Part shown: positions 20,745 through 28,019 of the stretch, piece by piece
Layout of the letters: each line of letters opens with the position of its first letter
Position numbering within the stretch: position 1 is the first letter of the stretch
Assembly (NCBI GenBank): GCA_900543605.1
Contig: UQSK01000020.1
Coordinates: 1 to 30,819 of the forward strand
Reading direction: 5' to 3'
Source of the DNA: an uncultured Collinsella sp.
Lineage (GTDB): Bacteria > Actinomycetota > Coriobacteriia > Coriobacteriales > Coriobacteriaceae
Length of the DNA stretch: 30,819 nt
Program-made: the position numbers and the translations under genes
The notes under the pieces: generated by a model
The model's database searches: none
What the model was told of the DNA's origin: nothing
Seen by the model: the letters and a program-made list of their open reading frames with translations, nothing else

Positions 20745-21710
20745 ATGTGTACGAGTATTCGATTTACCGATAATTCTGGCCACATGTATCTGGGCCGCAA
20801 TCTCGACTGGAGCTTTGACTACGGCCAACAGGTTCGCGTGATGCCGCGCGGGTTTCACATTCCGTATTCGTTTATCGACGACGCGACAGCGGCGCACGCG
20901 GTGATCGGTATGTGCATCGATTACAGGAACTACCCTATGTTCTTCGATTGCGGCAACGATGCGGGCCTCGCCGTGGCGGGTCTCAATTTCCCGGGTTATG
21001 CCGAGTATGCCGAGGGCCCTGTCGACGGCAAGACCAATATCGCGGCCTATGAGTTTCCCCTGTGGGTGGCAGCGACGTTCTCGACGGTCGATGAGGTCGA
21101 GGCCGCGCTGCGCGACACGGTGATTGTCGCCAAATCTGCCGGAGAGGGGCTGGGCGTGTCACTGCTCCATTGGATTATCGGCGACAGCCAGCGCAGCATC
21201 GTGGTCGAGATGATGGCTGACGGCCTGCATGTATACGACGATCCGGTCGACACCCTTGCCAATCAGCCGACCTTCCCGTGGCATATGGAAAACCTACGCA
21301 CCTATATCACCGCCACAAGCGATTTTCCGCAGACGGCGACATGGCGTGGCGCCGAGCTCAAGCCCTATGGAGCCGGTGCCGGCATGCGCGGCATTCCGGG
21401 TGACTGCTATTCGCCGAGCCGTTTTGTAAAGGCGGCGTACCTCAATGCCAATTACCCGCAAAAGGAGAGCGAGACCGAAAACGTCGTTCGCATGTTCCGC
21501 TCGCTCGAGGGCGTGGTGATGATCGAGGGAGCGTCCAGGATGGGCGATGGCAAGTTCGAGAAGACTATCTACACCGGATGCTTTAGCGCGCGCACGGGCA
21601 ATTATTACTACGCGATGTATGGGGATCCGTCGATTCGCTACGTGAGCCTGATGGATGCCGAGGGCGCGAGCCCCGATAGGCTCGTGGTTCCCGAGCCGCG
21701 TCGTTCGTAG
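20745..21710 (+). CDS. bsh: Bile salt hydrolase / choloylglycine hydrolase
   Basis: A 321-residue Ntn-hydrolase of the choloylglycine hydrolase family, which cleaves the amide bond of glycine- or taurine-conjugated bile acids. The N-terminal nucleophile Cys2 is next to the initiator Met (MCTS). Arg18 and Asp21 in GRNLDW are at their exact family positions; Asn81 in AGLNFPGYAEY and Asn173 in LANQPTFPWH match the usual Asn82 and Asn175; SPSRFVKA supplies the late Arg. The LDW and NFPG.A.Y blocks favour bile salt hydrolase over penicillin V acylase. There is no signal peptide, as is normal. ATG 20745 has AGGAGG four bases upstream; the ATG at 20682 would bury Cys2 and is rejected. Fits a gut lifestyle. 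Confidence 0.93.
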   Translation: MCTSIRFTDNSGHMYLGRNLDWSFDYGQQVRVMPRGFHIPYSFIDDATAAHAVIGMCIDYRNYPMFFDCGNDAGLAVAGLNFPGYAEYAEGPVDGKTNIAAYEFPLWVAATFSTVDEVEAALRDTVIVAKSAGEGLGVSLLHWIIGDSQRSIVVEMMADGLHVYDDPVDTLANQPTFPWHMENLRTYITATSDFPQTATWRGAELKPYGAGAGMRGIPGDCYSPSRFVKAAYLNANYPQKESETENVVRMFRSLEGVVMIEGASRMGDGKFEKTIYTGCFSARTGNYYYAMYGDPSIRYVSLMDAEGASPDRLVVPEPRRS

Positions 21711-21733
21711 CCGCTAGCTTTACTGCAATGCAA

Positions 21734-21769
21734 AGCGGCCCTGCATCTTCCGTGAGGTGCAGGGCCGCT
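21734..21769. terminator. Bidirectional terminator (bsh / kup)
   Basis: A 12-bp perfect stem (21734-21745 with 21758-21769) and 12-base loop lie between the convergent bsh and kup stop codons. U-tracts are weak, but position and strength fit a shared terminator. Confidence 0.75.
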
Positions 21770-21789
21770 GTCGTCGATTTGTGACGTCG

Positions 21790-24021
21790 CTAGAAGTTGG
21801 CGTCGTTGAGCTGTTCGATCTCGAGACCGTCGAGCTGTTGCTGTTCGGGCGTATCGGCGACGCTCTCGAGCAACTCGGTGGGATCGACGTTCATGTCCTT
21901 ACCGGCTTCGTTGCCGTTGACCAGGTCGTCCGAGAAGATGTCGACTTCCATTTCCTCGGCCTCTTCGATCAGGATCTCGAGCGGCACCTGGGTGCGAATG
22001 AGTTTGACTGCCGGACGCATGCGGGCAAAGAGCGGTACGTACTCAATGATGATGGCCGAGTTCTCGAGACCGTACCAACGTGCCGGGCTTCCGCAGGCGC
22101 GGCGGACGGCGTACTTGATGGCCATCACACGGTGGTCGTTGCGGTTGATGTCCGTTTCGGGGGCAAGCATCTTGCGCAGCATGCAAAAACGGAAGTCGCC
22201 CACGTTGCCGCGTGTCTCGTAGATAGAGTAGGTGTGATGCTGCGGCGGCAACTCACCCGATGCCATCAGGTCGCCAACGATCTGGCGCAGGTAGGCGTTG
22301 ATGCGCTGATTGACCTTAAAGCCCAGGTCCAAGCGCACGCGGAACAGGAAGTCTGTGCCAAAGGTCTCAACGGAATACTCATGCGTATAGGGCTCGTCGG
22401 TAACGTGCACGTTGATGAACCAATATGCCTTGGCGCGCTTGGGGTGCTTGTCCAGGATGGAATAGAGCACGTCGCGGTCGAGCGTGAGCGGGTCGGGGCT
22501 GTTGGTGAGAAATACCAGATTGTCAGCGAGCACGGGGTAGGTCTCGTCGTTGCGCAGGCGGTTGAGCTGATCGATGTACTTGGAGACGGGCAACAGGATC
22601 GTCTGCGTGCGCTCGATGGCGGTGCCGCGACGCCACACATACATAAGGCCAAACAGCAGCGCGGCCAGGAAGATCATGACGTAGCCGCCGTCAAAGAACA
22701 TGGTGAGGCACGAGGCGAAGAAGCACAGCTCAATGGCACCAAAGAGCAGGGCGAAGACGCAGGCACCCAGCTTGTGCTTGAGAATGCCGGCGATATAGCT
22801 CGTCAAAAGCGTCGTGGTCATGAGCATGGTCACGGTGATGGCGAGGCCATAGGCGCTTTCCATGCGCTCAGAGTTTTGGAATAGCAGCACGATGAAGATG
22901 CAGCCGACCCACATGATGTTGTTGACGAGCGGAATATAGAGCTGGCCCTTGGTGTCGCTGGGGTAGTGGATGCGCAGGTGCGGCATAAGGTTGAGGCGCG
23001 TTGCCTCGGATACCAGCGAGAACGAGCCGGTGATGAGCGCCTGCGAGGCGATGATGGCCGCCACGGCCGAAAGCACGATGGCAAAGGGGCGCAGGGGCTC
23101 GGGGAGCATCATATAGAACGGGTTGACGATGTCCATCGCGAGCATCTGGGGATTGGAATTGTTGGCAAGCAGCCAAGCGCCCTGCCCCAGATAGTTGAGG
23201 ATAAGCGCCGCCTTTACGAACGGCCATGATGCGTAAATGTTAGCCTTGCCCACGTGACCCATGTCCGAATAGAGCGCCTCGGCGCCGGTCGTCGACAGAA
23301 AGACAAAGCCGAGCACCATGATGCCCGAGTGGTTGATGGGCGAGAACAGGAACATGATGCCGCGGATGGGGTTGAGTGCGCGCAAGATGGACAGGTTGCC
23401 GAGCATGTTGAACAAGCCGGCGCCCGCCAGGAACAGGAACCATAGCGTCATGAGCGGACCGAAGAGCTTGCCGATTGACGAGGTGCCGGCGCGCTGCATG
23501 GCAAACAGACCGCAGATAATGATGATGGTGATGATGATCACATTGGTCTGGCCGTCGCCCAGCAGCGCGTGGCCCCACTCGATGGTGCGCAGGCCCTCAA
23601 TGGCTGTGGTGACCGTGACCGCAGGGGTGAGGATGCCGTCGGCGAGCAGCGCTGCGCCGCCGATCATGGCGGGCAGAATCAGCCACGGCGCCACCTTGCG
23701 TACGAGGCTGAACAGGGCGAAGATGCCGCCTTCGTTGTGGTTGTCGGCCTTCATGGCGATTACCACGTACTTGATCGTGGTCACGAGCGTCATGGTCCAG
23801 ATGACGAGCGAGAGCGCGCCCAAGATCATGTCCTCGCTGACGGTGCCGATGCCGCCGTTGTTGGCGACGATTGATTTCATGGTGTACATGGGGCTCGTGC
23901 CGATGTCGCCGTAGACGACGCCGAGCGTAACGAGCAGCATGCCAGCGGAGAGGGGAATGGCTCCATGCCCGCCTTGACTACGCTGGTCTTGGAGGCTTGC
24001 CTCCAGTTCGTTGTGTGCCAC
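21790..24021 (-). CDS. kup: Kup (KUP/HAK/KT) potassium uptake protein
   Basis: A 743-residue secondary K+ transporter. The first membrane segment contains the family signature GVVYGDIGTSPMYT; further conserved blocks include NEGGIFAL, ADGILTPAVTV, STTGAEALYSDMGHVGKANI and SQALITGSFSLVSEA. About 12 membrane segments occupy residues 25-440, followed by a cytoplasmic domain of about 300 residues and an acidic Gln/Glu-rich tail, longer than the typical Kup C-terminus. The GTG at 24021 is preferred: AAGGGAG lies five bases upstream, inside the ATG-initiated extension (24039) that has only a weak site. The 227-base upstream gap contains no recognisable c-di-AMP (ydaO) riboswitch. Confidence 0.93.
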   Translation of the reverse strand: MAHNELEASLQDQRSQGGHGAIPLSAGMLLVTLGVVYGDIGTSPMYTMKSIVANNGGIGTVSEDMILGALSLVIWTMTLVTTIKYVVIAMKADNHNEGGIFALFSLVRKVAPWLILPAMIGGAALLADGILTPAVTVTTAIEGLRTIEWGHALLGDGQTNVIIITIIIICGLFAMQRAGTSSIGKLFGPLMTLWFLFLAGAGLFNMLGNLSILRALNPIRGIMFLFSPINHSGIMVLGFVFLSTTGAEALYSDMGHVGKANIYASWPFVKAALILNYLGQGAWLLANNSNPQMLAMDIVNPFYMMLPEPLRPFAIVLSAVAAIIASQALITGSFSLVSEATRLNLMPHLRIHYPSDTKGQLYIPLVNNIMWVGCIFIVLLFQNSERMESAYGLAITVTMLMTTTLLTSYIAGILKHKLGACVFALLFGAIELCFFASCLTMFFDGGYVMIFLAALLFGLMYVWRRGTAIERTQTILLPVSKYIDQLNRLRNDETYPVLADNLVFLTNSPDPLTLDRDVLYSILDKHPKRAKAYWFINVHVTDEPYTHEYSVETFGTDFLFRVRLDLGFKVNQRINAYLRQIVGDLMASGELPPQHHTYSIYETRGNVGDFRFCMLRKMLAPETDINRNDHRVMAIKYAVRRACGSPARWYGLENSAIIIEYVPLFARMRPAVKLIRTQVPLEILIEEAEEMEVDIFSDDLVNGNEAGKDMNVDPTELLESVADTPEQQQLDGLEIEQLNDANF

Positions 24022-24120
24022 GTGGACTCCCTTGGACATCTGGCCTCTGCCACGAGCAGTAGGCCTTTATGCCATCTTTATACATATAAGAGCAGTTTGG
24101 CACATCGGGGTGTTTTAGAC

Positions 24121-24144
24121 AATAATCCCCATCTGAGGATTATT
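24121..24144. repeat. AATAATCC/GGATTATT dyad upstream of kup
   Basis: An 8-bp perfect inverted repeat (24121-24128 and 24137-24144) with an 8-base spacer lies about 100 bases before the kup start. Between it and kup, TATAAA-like sequence on the minus strand could be a -10 box. The rest of 24022-24248 shows nothing I can name. It may be an operator for kup. Confidence 0.35.
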
Positions 24145-24248
24145 CATGTACGCAGGTAGCATTTCAGAGCTGGGGCACTTCCGTCTGTGTGGTTTGCTGC
24201 AATGTGATAACCGCGGATGCGTTCCTGCTTTGAGCTAAAGAGGGGCCG

Positions 24249-25160
24249 TTAGGCGCGTGCCGCTTGGGCGATGCCAGCCTTGGCGCTTGCGCGTTTGCCG
24301 ACGAGTTCGCAAAAGAGCGCGCCGCCGATGATAAGTGCGGCACCCATCAGACGGACCGGTGTTATGGCTTCGCCTAAAAGGACGGCCGAGAACACGACGG
24401 CCGAAAGCGGCTCGAGGTAGCCGACGACCGCGACGGTCTGGACGGGCAGCTTGGCGACAGCACTAAAGTAGAGCAGGCAGCCAATGCCGGTGTTGACAAT
24501 GCCGAGCATGGCAACGGCGCGCCAATCGATGCCGGCGGCGACGCCGGCGGACAGGAATGAGGGAGCGCCCTGCGTGATGAGCGTGAGGACCAGCGCGGTC
24601 ACAAAGGCGGCGCTCACCTGGAGCGCGGAGTTCTCGAGACCCTCGATGTGCGGCGCACCCTTGCTGGCGATGACCATCAGTGCATAGCAAAATGCCGAGG
24701 CGATGCCGCAGACGATGCCCGCAATGGGCATGTTGCCGCCTAAACCTTGCGCTGCAATGAGAAAAGCGCCGCAGGCGACGGCGATAAACCCGGCGATTTT
24801 GCCACCGGTCAGCTTTTCGCCAAAGATGAGCGGGGAGAGCGCCATGACAATGATAGGGCCGCAGTAGTACAGCAGCGAGGATACGCCGACGCCGATCGTC
24901 TGGTAGGCGCGGAATAGAAAAATCCAGCTGGCGCCCAGTGCGGCTCCCGAGAGGAGGAGGGCTGCGGCTTCGCGGGGGCGAGATGGCGCCTGCAACTTAT
25001 GGCGTTGGGTGATGGCGAGGACGGTGACAAGCGAGAGTGCGCCCAAAAACGTGCGTAGTAGCACGATATCGGAGCTCGGCAGCGCGATGGCAGCGGCGAT
25101 GATGCCGTTGGAACCAAACAATAGCAATGCTGCTAAGTACGTAAACAGTCCGTTGTTCAT
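24249..25160 (-). CDS. EamA/DMT-family transporter
   Basis: A 303-residue membrane protein with ten hydrophobic segments in two EamA repeats (about 5-135 and 145-290). This is the drug/metabolite transporter superfamily, usually exporters of amino acids or other metabolites. Typical blocks are LLRTFLGALSLV, GVGVSSLLYYCGPIIVMALSPLIFGEKL and, in the second half, VVGYLEPLSAVVFSAVLLGEAI. The start at 25160 has AGGGGA about ten bases upstream. The gene is divergent from a LysR regulator, with a T-N11-A dyad between, so it is probably that regulator's target. The tail (KRASAKAGIAQAARA) is basic and cytoplasmic. Substrate unknown. Confidence 0.9.
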   Translation of the reverse strand: MNNGLFTYLAALLLFGSNGIIAAAIALPSSDIVLLRTFLGALSLVTVLAITQRHKLQAPSRPREAAALLLSGAALGASWIFLFRAYQTIGVGVSSLLYYCGPIIVMALSPLIFGEKLTGGKIAGFIAVACGAFLIAAQGLGGNMPIAGIVCGIASAFCYALMVIASKGAPHIEGLENSALQVSAAFVTALVLTLITQGAPSFLSAGVAAGIDWRAVAMLGIVNTGIGCLLYFSAVAKLPVQTVAVVGYLEPLSAVVFSAVLLGEAITPVRLMGAALIIGGALFCELVGKRASAKAGIAQAARA

Positions 25161-25189
25161 GCGCTGACATCCCCTCTATATCCGAGCAT

Positions 25190-25233
25190 GTTCACTATGG
25201 GTGAACTGGCTTTAGAAGAAAAGCGAATATAAT
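25190..25233 (+). promoter_or_regulatory. LysR-type operator and promoter of the divergent region
   Basis: GTTCAC (25190-25195) and GTGAAC (25201-25206) form a perfect dyad whose core TCAC-N5-GTGA fits the LysR T-N11-A rule. Downstream, TATAAT (25228-25233) is a perfect -10 box for the regulator gene; its -35 position overlaps the end of the dyad and is poor. Autoregulation and control of the divergent EamA gene are likely. Confidence 0.6.
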
Positions 25234-25278
25234 GCATGGATAGCATGAGAAAAAATCATGCAAAGGTGGAGGGGTGCC

Positions 25279-26136
25279 GTGGAAACGAATATTCAAAAGA
25301 TGCAGGTGCTGCTCGAGACCGTACGCGCCGGCAGTTTTACGCGCGCCGCCGAGCGGCTAAGCTATTCGCAGTCGGGCGTGAGCCGTATGGTGGCCGATCT
25401 CGAGGCCGACTGGGGCTTTAAAGTGCTCGATAGAAGCCGCGAGGGCGTAGTGCTTTCTGCCGACGGGCGGCAGGTCATGCCGGCAGTCGAGGCGCTCTGC
25501 GAGGAATTCACTCGCTTGCAGCGACGCGTGGACGAGATGCGAGGGCTCATGCGTGGCAAGATCTGTATCGGTACGTTTTCGAGTGTGGCGACCCATGTGT
25601 TGCCGCCGGTGATCGCGCGGTTTCGCGCCGATCACCCGGATGTCGATTACGAGCTGCTGATGGGTGATTACTCAGAGATTGAGCAATGGGTGGCGGAAGG
25701 CCGCTGCGACCTGGGCTTTATCCCGCGCGAGCCACGCGGCACCGGCATGGCGTCGCGGCCGTTGGTGCAAGACGAGCTGATGGCCGTGGTGCCAGCGGAC
25801 TCCTCGCTTGCCACCGCGGAGGTCGTTTCCCTTGCCGATTTGGCAAACGAGCAGTTTATTCTGCTGGAACGCGGTAGCGACGACGAGATTACGCCGCTGT
25901 TTCGCCGCGCGGGCCTGGCGGTGCGTTCTAAGCTGTCGACCTGGGATGACTATGCGATTATGGCTATGGTCGAGGACGGCCTGGGCGTGAGCATTCTTCC
26001 GGCGCTCATCTTGCGGCGCTGCCAGTTCGATGTCGCCGTGCGTCCGCTCGAGGGGCATCCCCATCGGCAGATCAACGCCATATACCGCACCGCTGACGTT
26101 TCGCTCGCGGCCGCTCGATTCCTTGAATACCTCTAA
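25279..26136 (+). CDS. LysR-family transcriptional regulator
   Basis: A 285-residue LysR-type regulator. The N-terminal winged helix contains VRAGSFTRAAERLSYSQSGVSRMVADLEADWGFKVLDRS, with a following linker helix. The effector-binding domain starts near residue 88 with ICIGTFSSVATHVLPPVIARFRADHPDV, a classical LysR pattern. GTG 25279 was chosen because GGAGG lies seven bases upstream; the ATG at 25258 overlaps that site. It is divergent from the EamA transporter gene with a 118-base gap carrying a palindromic operator, the usual layout of a LysR regulator and its exporter target. The inducer is unknown. Confidence 0.92.
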   Translation: METNIQKMQVLLETVRAGSFTRAAERLSYSQSGVSRMVADLEADWGFKVLDRSREGVVLSADGRQVMPAVEALCEEFTRLQRRVDEMRGLMRGKICIGTFSSVATHVLPPVIARFRADHPDVDYELLMGDYSEIEQWVAEGRCDLGFIPREPRGTGMASRPLVQDELMAVVPADSSLATAEVVSLADLANEQFILLERGSDDEITPLFRRAGLAVRSKLSTWDDYAIMAMVEDGLGVSILPALILRRCQFDVAVRPLEGHPHRQINAIYRTADVSLAAARFLEYL

Positions 26137-26169
26137 ACGTGTACACGTCATTGTCCGCTTTGGGACAAT
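26137..26169. repeat. Two adjacent palindromes after the LysR gene
   Basis: ACGTGTACACGT (26137-26148) is a perfect 12-bp palindrome beginning at the stop codon. ATTGTCC (26150-26156) and GGACAAT (26163-26169) follow as a 7-bp stem with a 6-base loop. No strong U-tract follows. They could terminate the regulator transcript or be protein-binding sites for the gene downstream. Confidence 0.5.
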
Positions 26170-26196
26170 TCTCGGGGTTCGGTACATTTTCTTGTG

Positions 26197-26280
26197 AAAT
26201 TGAACTTCCGGATAATGCGCCGCGCTATACTGCTGCCTAAATTGAACTCAGGTTCAATTCGTGTTCTATAAATTGAACTT
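26197..26280 (+). promoter_or_regulatory. AAATTGAACTT repeats upstream of the HTH-aminotransferase gene
   Basis: Direct copies of AAATTGAACT(T) begin at 26197, 26239 and 26270, 42 and 31 bases apart, close to four and three helical turns. The middle copy is also half of a palindrome, AATTGAAC (26240-26247) and GTTCAATT (26252-26259). TATACT (26226-26231) between the first two copies could be a -10 box. The arrangement suggests cooperative binding of a regulator, plausibly the HTH domain of the gene that follows. Confidence 0.65.
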
Positions 26281-26299
26281 TGCCAGCAAGGAGGTTCTA

Positions 26300-27820
26300 G
26301 TGGCCCAAGAGACGTTTAGCGATCGCCTGCGACAGACCATGTCCGATCGCGACGTTCGCCAGTCGGATGTAATCCGCGCATCGGAGATGCTCGGCAAAAA
26401 ACTCGGCAAGAGTCAGATGAGCCAATATGTGAGCGGCAAGACGATTCCGCGGCGCGATGTGGCAGAGCTGCTCGCCCGCATTTTGGAGGTCGATGTTACC
26501 TGGCTGCTTGCCGGTGACGCCGATCAAGGCGAGGCATCATCGCCCCGTAACGTTTCCAAGCCCGAACCCCATCCCTCAGCTCAAATTCCAAGGAGCACCA
26601 CCATGCGTACTTTTTCTAAATCCACCAAGCTTGATAACGTCCTGTATGATGTGCGCGGTCCCGTCGTCGACGAGGCTGCCCGTATGGAGGACGAGGGCGA
26701 GCGCATCCTCAAGCTCAATATCGGCAACCCGGCGCCCTTCGGTTTCCGCACGCCCGACGAGGTCATCAAGGATATGCGTCAGCAGCTGCCCGACTGCGAA
26801 GGCTATTCCAACTCGCGCGGCCTGTTCTCTGCGCGCAAGGCGATCATGCAGTACTCCCAGATCAAAGGCCTGCCCAATGTTCAGATGGAGCATATCTACA
26901 CGGGCAACGGCGTGTCCGAGCTCATTCAGCTTTCGATGAACGCGCTGCTCGACAATGGCGACGAGATTCTGATCCCCAGCCCCGACTATCCGCTCTGGAC
27001 GGCGTGCGCAACCCTTGCCGGCGGCCATCCCGTGCACTATCTGTGCGATGAGCAGGCGGATTGGTATCCCGACCTGGAGGATATGGAGTCCAAGATCACG
27101 AGCGCGACCAAGGCCCTCGTCATCATCAACCCCAACAACCCCACGGGCTCGGTCTATCCGCGCGAGGTGCTCGAGGGCATCGTCGAGGTTGCGCGCAGGC
27201 ACCAGCTCATGATCTTTGCCGACGAGATCTACGACCGTCTGTGCATGGACGGCTACGAGCACGTCTCGATTGCCTCGCTCGCTCCCGATCTGCCCTGCGT
27301 CACCTTTAGCGGCCTTTCCAAGTCGCACATGATCGCGGGCTATCGTATTGGCTGGATGGTGCTTTCGGGCAACCAGCGCTGTATGAGCGACTTCATCATG
27401 GGCATCAACATGCTCTCCAACATGCGCCTGTGCTCCAACGTGCCGGCTCAGTCGATCGTCCAGACGGCGCTCGGCGGCCATCAGTCGGTTAACGACTACA
27501 TCCGTCCCGGCGGCCGTGTCTACGAGCAGCGCAACTTTGTGTATGAGGCGCTCAACAAGATTGACGGCATCTCGGTGGTTAAGCCGCGTGCAGCGTTCTA
27601 CATCTTCCCCAAGATGGATGTGAAGAAGTTCAACATCACCGATGACGAGCAGTTCGCCCTCGACCTGCTGCACGAGAAGAAAATCCTGATCACGCGCGGC
27701 GGCGGCTTTAACTGGGCCGAGCCCGACCACTTCCGTATCGTGTACCTGCCGCGCATGGAAGTACTCAAAGAGTCGCTCGAAGACCTCGCCGACTTCTTTG
27801 ACCATTACCGCCAGTCGTAG
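26300..27820 (+). CDS. alaA: HTH domain fused to AlaA-type aminotransferase
   Basis: A 506-residue fusion. Residues about 5-70 are a helix-turn-helix domain (SDRLRQTMSDRDVRQSDVIRA, then KSQMSQYVSGKTIPRRDVAELLARILEVDVTWLLAG, XRE-like). A linker of about 30 residues leads to a complete PLP-dependent class I aminotransferase of the AlaA (glutamate-pyruvate) type from Met102. Typical AlaA blocks are KLDNVLYDVRGPV, KLNIGNPAPFGF, GNGVSELI, IINPNNPTGSVYP and FSGLSKSHMIAGYRIGW with the PLP lysine. The GTG start at 26300 has AAGGAGG five bases upstream. A second, equally good site (AAGGAG, 7-base spacing) precedes ATG 26603 in frame, giving a 405-residue enzyme, the length of E. coli AlaA. Two products are therefore likely. 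Confidence 0.92.
   Translation: MAQETFSDRLRQTMSDRDVRQSDVIRASEMLGKKLGKSQMSQYVSGKTIPRRDVAELLARILEVDVTWLLAGDADQGEASSPRNVSKPEPHPSAQIPRSTTMRTFSKSTKLDNVLYDVRGPVVDEAARMEDEGERILKLNIGNPAPFGFRTPDEVIKDMRQQLPDCEGYSNSRGLFSARKAIMQYSQIKGLPNVQMEHIYTGNGVSELIQLSMNALLDNGDEILIPSPDYPLWTACATLAGGHPVHYLCDEQADWYPDLEDMESKITSATKALVIINPNNPTGSVYPREVLEGIVEVARRHQLMIFADEIYDRLCMDGYEHVSIASLAPDLPCVTFSGLSKSHMIAGYRIGWMVLSGNQRCMSDFIMGINMLSNMRLCSNVPAQSIVQTALGGHQSVNDYIRPGGRVYEQRNFVYEALNKIDGISVVKPRAAFYIFPKMDVKKFNITDDEQFALDLLHEKKILITRGGGFNWAEPDHFRIVYLPRMEVLKESLEDLADFFDHYRQS
26590..26605 (+). promoter_or_regulatory. Internal ribosome binding site and start within the fusion gene
   Basis: AAGGAG (about 26590-26595) lies seven bases before ATG 26603, exactly where homology to stand-alone AlaA begins. 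Bases immediately before it encode the Pro/Ser-rich linker. This should allow a separate enzyme-only product without the DNA-binding domain. Confidence 0.65.
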
Positions 27821-27880
27821 GGGATTGGGTATCTGCCGCCGTAAGAATCGAGGCGTCGCAGGATAGACATATGACAGCGA

Positions 27881-27980
27881 GCGAGCCGCATTTGTGCCAA
27901 GGTGACGTGAAATGAGAGGGCGCTGACCTTCTGGTCGCGCCCTCGAAATTGAACGTCAGATTGGCGTGAATGCGGCTCGC
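27881..27980 (+). ncRNA. ~100-nt nested hairpin element, possible structured RNA
   Basis: Three helices stack in one long hairpin. The outer arms 27881-27900 and 27961-27980 pair over 20 positions; the only three non-Watson-Crick positions (TGT at 27893-27895 opposite GTG at 27966-27968) are all G-U pairs if the plus strand is RNA. A 2x2 loop follows, then TGACGT (27903-27908) with ACGTCA (27953-27958). Next comes a purine-rich loop GAAATGA opposite GAAATTGA. The apical stem 27916-27928 with 27933-27944 has one bulged T and a TTCT loop. It lies between the convergent alaA and def genes, 60 bases after the alaA stop. No U-tract follows. It could be a 3'-UTR element, a small RNA or a palindromic mobile repeat; I do not recognise a known family. 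Confidence 0.55.
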
Positions 27981-27995
27981 GCAGCGTCAAGCGGT

Positions 27996-28017
27996 CCGCC
28001 GTTCGGTAGAACAGCGG
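27996..28017 (-). terminator. Possible terminator hairpin after def
   Basis: CCGC-C-GTTC (27996-28004) pairs with GAAC-A-GCGG (28009-28017) around a GGTA loop, two bases past the def stop on the minus strand. There is no U-tract, so it is a weak candidate. Confidence 0.35.
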
Positions 28018-28019
28018 AA

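Noticed and set aside
24022..24248. Possible ydaO (c-di-AMP) riboswitch before kup
   Set aside because: I compared the region with the consensus from memory and found none of the conserved segments.
26576..27805. Minus-strand open frame opposite alaA
   Set aside because: Shadow of the aminotransferase gene; no motifs or start signal.
27946..27954. Fourth AAATTGAAC copy downstream of alaA
   Set aside because: It lies in an internal loop of the 100-nt hairpin and lacks the full CTT end; probably coincidence and not an operator.
27881..27980. Signal recognition particle RNA or integron attC site
   Set aside because: No GGAA-type tetraloop with the SRP symmetric loop sequence, and no GTT/AAC-flanked attC core sites.
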